Shown here: piece after piece, positions 1 through 5,220 of the stretch | Layout: each line of letters opens with the position of its first letter | How positions within the stretch are numbered: the first letter of the stretch is position 1 | NCBI GenBank assembly: GCA_023405565.1 | Contig: JAEXXW010000200.1 | Location: forward strand, 1-5,220 | DNA from: Pseudomonadota bacterium | GTDB taxonomy: Bacteria > Pseudomonadota > Alphaproteobacteria > Rhizobiales > Xanthobacteraceae | DNA: 5,220 nt | Direction: 5' to 3' | Program-made: the position numbers and the translations under genes | The notes under the pieces: model-generated | What the model was told of the DNA's origin: nothing | The model's input: the letters and a program-made list of their open reading frames with translations, nothing else | Databases searched by the model: none

Positions 1-677
1 TGGCGATACAGCGAGTTGCCATCGAAATCGATCTTGGCGTCGAGGCAGATCAGCTTGTTGTCCTTGGTGACAACCAGCGGATTGATCTCGAGCATGCTCA
101 TGTCCTTGTCGACGAACGCCTTGTAGAGCTTCGTCAGCAGCGGAGCCATCTGCTTCTGCAGATCAGCGTCAAGACCCAAGGCCTTGGACACGTTGCGCAC
201 GTGATGCGGCATGATGCCGGTCGCCGGATCGATCGTGATGGTCAGGATCTTCTCCGGCGTATCATGGGCAACGGCTTCGATATCCATGCCGCCTTCGGTC
301 GAGACGACGATCGCGACACGCGAGGTGACGCGATCGACCAGCATCGACAGATAGAATTCCTTGGCGATGGCCGAGCCGTCTTCGATGTAGAGGCGGTTGA
401 CCTGCTTGCCCTTCGGTCCGGTCTGGTGCGTGACCAAGATCGAGCCGAGGATGCGGGTCGCTTCCGCCTTCACATCGTCGAGCGACTTGACGACCTTCAC
501 GCCGCCGGCCTTACCGCGGCCGCCGGCATGGATCTGGGCCTTCACCACCCAGACCGGTCCGGGCAAGCCCTTTGCGGCGTTCACCGCTTCATCAACGGTG
601 AACGCGGCCGTGCCACGCGGAACCGGCACGCCGAAATCGTGCAGCACCGCCTTGGCCTGATATTCATGGATATTCAT
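1..677 (-). CDS. sucC: Succinyl-CoA synthetase (ADP-forming) beta subunit, N-terminal 225 residues; 3' end outside window
   Basis: SucC pairs with SucD to convert succinyl-CoA, ADP (or GDP) and phosphate to succinate, CoA and ATP (or GTP) in the cytoplasmic TCA cycle. The protein begins [12 protein letters not shown], the typical SucC N-terminus, and reads as an ATP-grasp domain. K46, the glycine-rich GGRGK around 52-56, E107 in KEFY, N199 in LEINPLVV and D213 in LDAKIDFD match the nucleotide- and Mg-binding residues known for E. coli SucC, at the same numbering. The family is about 390-400 residues, so roughly 170 residues lie beyond base 1. The ATG at 677 is supported by a Shine-Dalgarno TGAGGA (684-689) six bases upstream. 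It starts 38 bases after the mdh stop with no terminator or promoter between, so it is very likely cotranscribed with mdh; sucD is expected next. No frame break is visible. Confidence 0.97.
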   Translation of the reverse strand, partial: MNIHEYQAKAVLHDFGVPVPRGTAAFTVDEAVNAAKGLPGPVWVVKAQIHAGGRGKAGGVKVVKSLDDVKAEATRILGSILVTHQTGPKGKQVNRLYIEDGSAIAKEFYLSMLVDRVTSRVAIVVSTEGGMDIEAVAHDTPEKILTITIDPATGIMPHHVRNVSKALGLDADLQKQMAPLLTKLYKAFVDKDMSMLEINPLVVTKDNKLICLDAKIDFDGNSLYR

Positions 678-715
678 TCAATGTCCTCAAAACTCTTGGT
701 GGTGCTGCTATCAGC

Positions 716-1785
<1,070 letters not shown>

Positions 1786-1809
1786 GGTTCGTTCCCCTCT
1801 ATATAATAC

Positions 1810-1838
1810 ATTATTCCAGCGAGTTTCGGCGTTGCCAA
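1810..1838 (-). promoter_or_regulatory. Predicted sigma-70-type promoter of the mdh-sucC operon
   Basis: On the minus strand, TTGGCA (1833-1838) and AATAAT (1810-1815) are separated by exactly 17 bases. Each hexamer differs from the enterobacterial consensus at one position. The region from -10 to the start is AT-rich (around 1800-1815) in an otherwise GC-rich locus. The transcript would begin near 1803, about 120 bases before the mdh ATG. The -35 box lies just after the zapE terminator, which fits an independent mdh transcription unit. The call is by consensus match only; alphaproteobacterial promoters often deviate from this consensus. Confidence 0.6.
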
Positions 1839-1855
1839 GCCTAAAGCACTGCAAC

Positions 1856-1888
1856 AAAAGAAAAATCGCCGCTGCAGTGCAGCGCGAT
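1856..1888 (-). terminator. Intrinsic terminator downstream of zapE
   Basis: Reading the minus strand, a GC-rich stem is followed at once by a T-rich run. The inner arms (1870-1876 and 1878-1884) form a 6-bp helix closing a three-base loop. The outer ATCG/CGAT arms (1865-1868 and 1885-1888) add four pairs past a single bulged C at 1869. The following RNA is UUUUUCUUUU (1856-1865). This is the classic rho-independent shape, placed about 90 bases after the zapE stop and before the mdh promoter. Confidence 0.72.
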
Positions 1889-1926
1889 CCTTTTGCGGAT
1901 GCGAGAGGAGAGGACAACGATGTGCA

Positions 1927-1978
1927 AAATGCTGCGCAGCATGACTGCAGCATTTCCGAAGAGAAGCCGCGTGGCGGC
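1927..1978 (-). repeat. Two further hairpins in the zapE 3' region
   Basis: Between the zapE stop and its terminator are two more dyads. Arms GCCGC and GCGGC (1966-1970, 1974-1978) start three bases after the stop, with a three-base loop. AAATGCTGC (1927-1935) pairs with GCAGCATTT (1947-1955); the left part of this unit also contains a perfect 14-bp palindrome, ATGCTGCGCAGCAT (1929-1942), so two folds compete. On the minus strand the second unit is followed by a short T run, so it could act as an auxiliary terminator or as an RNA 3'-end stabiliser. No function is assigned. Confidence 0.35.
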
Positions 1979-1980
1979 CG

Positions 1981-3156
1981 TCAGGTATCGATGATCTTCC
2001 CGGCGCGAACGGTATCGGCATCGCGCCGTGGACCGTGCGGAAGCGCCAGATAGCTCTGCGAGCCCATTTCAATAAGGCGCGAGACTGTGCGCTGGAATTC
2101 GAACAGCTCAAGGCCCTGGTCGGCAACATAGAGCTGATGCGGCGATGCTTCAGCAGAGGCCATCAGCTTCACGGCATTGTCGTAAAGCGCATCGATCAGG
2201 ATGATGAAGCGCTTGGCCTCGTTGCGTTGTCCAAAACGCATGACAGGAATGCGGTCGATAATGATCGTGTGGAATTCATGTGCAAGCCGGAGAAAGTCGG
2301 CTGAGCCGAGCGGCAGCACGCACAGATCCTGAAACGAGAAACGCGCGGCACCATGCGCCGCAGCCGGAACGTGCAGCTTATGCCCCTTCACGGTCAGATC
2401 CATGGGCGCGGCCTTGCGGCCGAGGATGAGCCGTGACCATGCTTCATCAAGCGCGCGCTCGGCATCGGCATCCGCTGGCACATACCAGACCTTGCCCTTC
2501 ACCATCTTTTCGAGGCGGAAATCGGCGCGCGCATCCAGCCGCACGATGTCCATCTTCTCGTTCAGCAGCTTGATGACAGGCAGGAAAAGCGCGCGATTCA
2601 GGCCGTCTTTGTAGAGATCGTCCGGCGCGACATTCGACGTCGCAACGATGGTGACGCCGCGTTCGAAGAACTGCGTGAACAGACGCCCGAGGATCATCGC
2701 ATCGGCGATGTCGGTCACATGGAATTCGTCGAAACAGAGCAGCGACGCTTCTTCAGCGATGGCAGCGGCAGTGAGACTGATCGCGTCCTCGTCGGCGATC
2801 TCGCCGTTCTTGGCCTTCCGCCGGTAGTCGTGCACACGCTCGTGCACTTCCGACATGAATTCGTGGAAATGCACCCGGCGCTTGCGCACGACATCGCTGG
2901 TGTCGAAGAACAGATCCATCAGCATGGTCTTGCCGCGGCCGACCTTGCCGTAGATGTAGAGGCCCTTCACCGGCGCCTGTTTGTTGCGGCTGCCGAACAG
3001 CCAGCCGAGCGACGACGATTTCTTCGCGCGCCCTTTTTCCGATAGCCGCTCGCTGAGCACCGCCAGCTTTTCCACCGCGGAGGCCTGCGCAAAATCCGGT
3101 GTAATCGCCCCTTCCGCCAGGAGCGCGGCATATCGGTCGCGGATGGAGCTGATCAT
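1981..3156 (-). CDS. zapE: ZapE/AFG1-family P-loop ATPase
   Basis: Member of the ZapE (YhcM/AFG1-like) ATPase family. In E. coli ZapE associates with the FtsZ ring at constriction; mitochondrial AFG1/LACE1 relatives take part in respiratory-protein turnover. The role here is inferred from the family. With the ATG at 3156 the protein has 391 residues, normal for alphaproteobacterial members. Visible motifs are Walker A GKVGRGKT (70-77), the HFHEFM segment (96-101) after it, Walker B LLCFDEFHVTD (139-149) and the sensor-like VATSNVAPDDLYKDGLNR (171-188). The frame stays open upstream to a TTG at 3225, which would add 23 residues. I prefer the ATG because MISSIRDRYAALLAEGAI resembles the family N-terminus, although neither start has a clear Shine-Dalgarno. 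The protein is soluble and cytoplasmic, with no signal peptide. It is separated from mdh by a terminator, so the two are probably not one operon despite being neighbours. Confidence 0.93.
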   Translation of the reverse strand: MISSIRDRYAALLAEGAITPDFAQASAVEKLAVLSERLSEKGRAKKSSSLGWLFGSRNKQAPVKGLYIYGKVGRGKTMLMDLFFDTSDVVRKRRVHFHEFMSEVHERVHDYRRKAKNGEIADEDAISLTAAAIAEEASLLCFDEFHVTDIADAMILGRLFTQFFERGVTIVATSNVAPDDLYKDGLNRALFLPVIKLLNEKMDIVRLDARADFRLEKMVKGKVWYVPADADAERALDEAWSRLILGRKAAPMDLTVKGHKLHVPAAAHGAARFSFQDLCVLPLGSADFLRLAHEFHTIIIDRIPVMRFGQRNEAKRFIILIDALYDNAVKLMASAEASPHQLYVADQGLELFEFQRTVSRLIEMGSQSYLALPHGPRRDADTVRAGKIIDT

Positions 3157-3416
3157 GCGAAAAAGTCGAACCGGCGCGGGAATGAAGCCGCCGGAGGCAT
3201 AGCCGCCGCGATGCACAGACTGCAAGGCGGCGGTTGCATGGCTAGCAAAGGTTTAAGCATGGCCATTGCCGAAATTTGCGCCTTGCCTCGGTCTTAAATT
3301 TGCTGCATCGCAATATTATCTGTTGATTCCGCATTGCAGCATCCCCTGCATGCCGGAGGGTCTCTGGGAGGAGACGCGGCAACGAGGGTTCGTGACGACA
3401 ATGTCAGGAGCCTGAA
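3157..3416. promoter_or_regulatory. Divergent intergenic region between zapE and the first GNAT gene
   Basis: This spacer must carry the promoters of both divergent genes, but I find no hexamer pair as good as that of mdh. The AT-rich stretch around 3293-3325 is the likeliest promoter zone; TATTAT at 3314-3319 could serve as a plus-strand -10 box but has no good -35 partner. An inverted repeat TGCTGCA/TGCAGCA (3301-3307 and 3335-3341) flanks that box with a 27-base gap, and a small hairpin GTCTC/GAGAC (3360-3364, 3371-3375) lies in the probable leader of the GNAT gene. The Shine-Dalgarno AGGAG (3406-3410) precedes the GNAT ATG by six bases. Confidence 0.35.
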
Positions 3417-4001
3417 ATGAGCGTTCTGGATCCGCTGCCGAATGGCGGCCTGATCCGCAAAATGTGGATCGGCGAGACCCATAAATATCGCGATCACCTG
3501 TTGCGACTGGACAAGGAAAGCCGTGCCCGACGCTTCAGCAGCGGCGGGATTTCGGATGAATGCATCCGCCAGTACGTCGATACCTCGACGTGGCTGGATA
3601 CAATCGTCCATGGCTTTTTCGTCGATGGAATTCTGCGTGGCGCAGCCGAATTGCGGCCGCTCGACGGGCCTTTAGGCAAACAGGCCGAGGCCGCCCTCAG
3701 CGTCGAAGCACCCTGGCAGAGCCATGGCGTCGGTTCCGCCTTGCTGGAACGGACGCTGCTGACAGCGCGCAACCGCGGCATCAAGCACCTCCACATGGCG
3801 TGCCTCGCCGACAACAAGCGGATGCAGCAACTGGCACGGAAATTCGCCGCCGAACTGACCTTCGATTTCGGTGATGTGGTCGGCGAGGTCGAAGCCGCGC
3901 ATCCGACGCCGCTTTCGCTCATGCGCGAAATGGTGTCGGACGGACATGGTTTCGCAACCGCTATCCTCGATGCTCAATCACGATTGTTTAAAGTCACGTA
4001 A
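3417..4001 (+). CDS. GNAT-family N-acetyltransferase (intact acetyl-CoA motif)
   Basis: A 194-residue cytoplasmic protein of the GNAT acyltransferase fold; substrate unknown. The central region shows motif A: a beta-4 strand AALSVEAPW (92-100) followed by the pyrophosphate loop Q101-S-H-G104-V-G106-S, matching the family Q/R-x-x-G-x-G/A pattern, then helix ALLERTLLTARNRG. Motif B follows as IKHLHMACLADNKRMQQLARKFA (122-144), with N133 in the usual position for the helix that closes over CoA. The N-terminal section IRKMWIGETHKYRDHLLRLD and RFSSG is shared with the downstream gene. A C-terminal section of about 50 residues (FDFGDVVGEVEA, then TPLSLMREM) completes the domain. The ATG at 3417 has AGGAG six bases upstream. 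The 62-base gap to the next gene and their shared ancestry suggest one transcription unit. The product name cannot be narrowed from sequence alone. Confidence 0.9.
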   Translation: MSVLDPLPNGGLIRKMWIGETHKYRDHLLRLDKESRARRFSSGGISDECIRQYVDTSTWLDTIVHGFFVDGILRGAAELRPLDGPLGKQAEAALSVEAPWQSHGVGSALLERTLLTARNRGIKHLHMACLADNKRMQQLARKFAAELTFDFGDVVGEVEAAHPTPLSLMREMVSDGHGFATAILDAQSRLFKVT

Positions 4002-4037
4002 TATTAACGGTCCGGTACCGATTGCGGCCATAGCCTG

Positions 4038-4063
4038 CTCCCGATCACTGAAAGGATCGGGAG
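4038..4063 (+). promoter_or_regulatory. Perfect 9-bp hairpin covering the ribosome-binding region of the second GNAT-like gene
   Basis: CTCCCGATC (4038-4046) is exactly complementary to GATCGGGAG (4055-4063), with an eight-base loop ACTGAAAG. The 3' arm ends on the base immediately before the ATG at 4064. The best Shine-Dalgarno (AAAGGA, 4051-4056) spans the loop and the base of the 3' arm, and the alternative GGGAG (4059-4063, which would serve an ATG at 4070) is wholly inside the stem. No T run follows, so it is not an intrinsic terminator. Translational control is inferred from geometry, not shown. Confidence 0.5.
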
Positions 4064-4483
4064 ATGGACATGAACGGCAACGGTTTCGACATCCGGCTGC
4101 TGGGCACCGGCGGCATCGAGGATCATCACGCGCATCTCTTGCGGCTCGACTATCTCGACCGCTGCCTGTTTTTCTCGGTCGGCAATGACGATCGGGCCGT
4201 GGACGCGCATTGCCTGCGGCTGCTTTCGGCACAGGCAATCGTGATCGGCGCCTATGACAATGGCCGCATGCGCGCCAGCATCGAGATCGTTCCGGATCGC
4301 GATGGCTGCCGCGGCCAGGCGACGCTGATTGCCGAACCCGATTATCAATCGGACGAACTCGCCGACGCCATGATGACGCGCGCGCAGGATGAAGCGGCCA
4401 AGCACGGTCTCCGCAAACTCGACTTTGTCGGCATGACCGGCACGCCGCAAACGATCCGCACTCAGATGGCGCGGTTTGCCTAA
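4064..4483 (+). CDS. Degenerate GNAT-like protein, tandem paralogue of the upstream acetyltransferase
   Basis: A 139-residue protein that aligns along its length with residues 13-144 of the preceding GNAT protein. Shared landmarks are I-R near the N-terminus, HLLRLD (24-29), R33, FS-G (37-40), IV-G (59-62), G67, R70, E74, P77, Y/W-Q-S (94-96), R106, the G-[LI]-[RK]-[KH]-L strand (115-119) and a closing RFA. Where the intact paralogue has Q-S-H-G-V-G, this one has Q95-S-D-E-L-A, so both loop glycines are gone, and the conserved Asn of motif B is absent. It ends where the paralogue continues for another 50 residues. It may therefore not bind acetyl-CoA normally; a structural or regulatory partner, a changed activity, or early decay are all possible. 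The frame is clean and codon use resembles its neighbours, which argues for an expressed gene. The start may be 4064 or 4070, both near GA-rich ribosome-binding sequence held in a hairpin. Confidence 0.8.
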   Translation: MDMNGNGFDIRLLGTGGIEDHHAHLLRLDYLDRCLFFSVGNDDRAVDAHCLRLLSAQAIVIGAYDNGRMRASIEIVPDRDGCRGQATLIAEPDYQSDELADAMMTRAQDEAAKHGLRKLDFVGMTGTPQTIRTQMARFA

Positions 4484-4493
4484 GCAATGTTCG

Positions 4494-4604
4494 CGGTCAT
4501 CGCCGGGCATAGCCGTCGAAGACAGCCTCGTTGACGCCTTATGACCCGGCAATCCATCGTTCAAAACATTTTTATGGATGGATGCGCGGGTCAAGCCCGC
4601 CCAT
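4494..4604. repeat. Palindromic intergenic repeat mosaic between convergent genes
   Basis: Three nested or adjacent dyads fill the gap. GCCGGGCATA (4502-4511) pairs with TATGACCCGGC (4540-4550) with one extra base. ATCCAT (4552-4557) pairs with ATGGAT (4574-4579). GCGGG and CCCGC (4586-4590, 4596-4600) enclose TCAAG, extended by ATG/CAT (4582-4584, 4602-4604) past a C-C mismatch. The wording (GCCGGGCATAGCCGTC, CGGGTCAAGCCCG) matches what I recall as a common intergenic repeat of bradyrhizobial genomes; this copy looks partly eroded. It could fold on transcripts from both sides and limit read-through, but it lacks a T run. Family identity is from memory. Confidence 0.6.
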
Positions 4605-4607
4605 GAT

Positions 4608-5165
4608 TCAGATCGCCCGCTTAGCCTGAAACGCCTGCAGCGGATAGGCCTCCTCGATCACGTAAGGACCACCACCCACCGATGCGCGCGATGAATACAA
4701 GACGAAGCGCTCGACGCGGAATGATGCCGAGCGGAACGAGCCGCGTTCGCTGAGATAATCGGCCACCTGCCAGCTCGATGAATCGCGCAGGCGCGCGAGC
4801 GTGACATGCGGCGTGTATTTGCGGCCTTCGGGCTCCAGCCCGACACGCTGCATCAGACGCTCGTGCTCGGCCTGCAATTCCATCAACGACGATGACGGCG
4901 CGACATTCGCGACAATCGCACGCGGCTTCTTGCCGCCGAACGACGACACACCTTCAAGCCGCAATTCAAAAGGGGCTCTGCTGACTCGATCCAGCATCGA
5001 CACGACATCCTGCGCAACCGTCGCATCGATATCGCCGATGAAACGCAGCGTGAGATGATAGTTTTCAGCATCGATCCAGCGTGCGCCCGGCAATCCGCCG
5101 CGCAGGAAAGTCAGCGTCTGCGCGACGCTTGCGGGAATCTCGATCGCGGTGAAAAGACGCGGCAT
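4608..5165 (-). CDS. thpR: RNA 2',3'-cyclic phosphodiesterase (ThpR/LigT, 2H family)
   Basis: 2H phosphoesterase that opens RNA 2',3'-cyclic phosphates to 2'-phosphates; the E. coli homologue was first described as a 2'-5' RNA ligase (LigT). The 185-residue protein starts MPRLFTAIEIP, the typical N-terminus, and carries both catalytic H-x-T-x motifs, H37-L-T39-L in NYHLTLRFIGDI and H120-V-T122-L in YTPHVTLARL, with the usual spacing of about 80 residues. FVLYSSR (154-160) is the conserved strand near the C-terminus. Length is normal for the family (about 175-190). The frame is open upstream to 5210, but the ATG at 5165 is chosen because of its Shine-Dalgarno and because the extra 15 residues are not family-like. 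Cytoplasmic. It converges on the GNAT pair and has no obvious functional link to them. Confidence 0.95.
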   Translation of the reverse strand: MPRLFTAIEIPASVAQTLTFLRGGLPGARWIDAENYHLTLRFIGDIDATVAQDVVSMLDRVSRAPFELRLEGVSSFGGKKPRAIVANVAPSSSLMELQAEHERLMQRVGLEPEGRKYTPHVTLARLRDSSSWQVADYLSERGSFRSASFRVERFVLYSSRASVGGGPYVIEEAYPLQAFQAKRAI

Positions 5166-5171
5166 CGAGGA

Positions 5172-5177
5172 CCTCCC
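5172..5177 (-). promoter_or_regulatory. Shine-Dalgarno fixing the thpR start
   Basis: GGGAGG on the minus strand lies six bases before the ATG at 5165. No comparable site precedes the longer start at 5210, so this site decides the start in favour of the 185-residue product. Confidence 0.8.
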
Positions 5178-5182
5178 AGTTC

Positions 5183-5204
5183 TGCATGCACGCCCGTCCG
5201 GACG
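5183..5204. repeat. Two adjacent perfect palindromes upstream of thpR
   Basis: TGCATGCA (5183-5190) and CGTCCGGACG (5195-5204) are perfect palindromes separated by four bases, 18 and 30 bases upstream of the thpR ATG. They could form part of an operator or a leader hairpin. Short palindromes of this kind also occur by chance in GC-rich DNA, and no promoter is recognisable before the window ends. Confidence 0.25.
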
Positions 5205-5220
5205 TGACAATTGCGTGACG

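Noticed and set aside
3301..3341. TGCTGCA/TGCAGCA inverted repeat as an operator between zapE and the GNAT gene
   Set aside because: Seven-base arms with a 27-base gap are weak, and GCTGC-type words recur elsewhere in the window; kept only as a note in the intergenic entry.
4484..4560. Whether a frameshift hides the missing C-terminal part of the second GNAT-like gene
   Set aside because: Reading on past the stop in the same frame gives no equivalent of the paralogue's FDFGDVVGEVEA and TPLSLMREM segments, and the palindromic repeat begins almost at once.
4004..4594. Minus-strand ORFs of 196 and 169 codons opposite the second GNAT-like gene
   Set aside because: They are antisense shadows. 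The plus-strand reading aligns with its upstream paralogue, whereas these have no recognisable motif and one runs into the palindromic repeat.
4586..4600. GCGGG/CCCGC hairpin as an intrinsic terminator
   Set aside because: No T run follows on either strand, and the unit belongs to a larger palindromic repeat; it may impede read-through but is not a canonical terminator.

Overview
The window looks like a chromosomal housekeeping segment of an alphaproteobacterium, most likely in or near the Bradyrhizobium/Rhodopseudomonas/Afipia group (Nitrobacteraceae). This rests on the high G+C content, the LDH-like NAD-dependent malate dehydrogenase followed directly by sucC, a ZapE-type ATPase gene just upstream of mdh, and an intergenic palindromic repeat of a kind I recall from bradyrhizobial genomes. 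The genus call comes from recognition, not from a database search.

Layout. Bases 1-3156 are read on the minus strand in the order zapE (1981-3156), mdh (716-1681), sucC (1-677, cut by the window edge). zapE is separated from mdh by a compact junction: a strong intrinsic terminator (1856-1888) and, 17 bases further on, a near-consensus sigma-70-type promoter (1810-1838). The predicted mdh mRNA begins with a possible 29-codon leader ORF whose stop codon overlaps the mdh ribosome-binding site. mdh and sucC lie 38 bases apart and sucC has its own good Shine-Dalgarno, so they form the start of a TCA-cycle operon that probably continues beyond base 1 into sucD and further genes.

On the plus strand, divergent from zapE, are two tandem genes of the GNAT acetyltransferase fold (3417-4001 and 4064-4483). 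They are visibly paralogous. The first has an intact acetyl-CoA pyrophosphate-binding loop; the second has lost it and also lacks the C-terminal part. A perfect 9-bp hairpin occupies the bases immediately before the second gene's start codon and covers its ribosome-binding region. A palindromic intergenic repeat (about 4494-4604) then separates this pair from a convergent minus-strand thpR/ligT gene (4608-5165), a 2H-family RNA 2',3'-cyclic phosphodiesterase.

Functionally, mdh and sucC act in the TCA cycle (malate to oxaloacetate; succinyl-CoA to succinate with nucleotide triphosphate formation). zapE is an AAA-type ATPase linked to cell division in other bacteria, and thpR acts on RNA ends. 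There is no sign of a prophage, insertion sequence, CRISPR array, tRNA or rRNA. No clearly new multi-gene system is visible. The items most worth a second look are the degenerate GNAT partner with its start-codon hairpin and the possible leader peptide of mdh.
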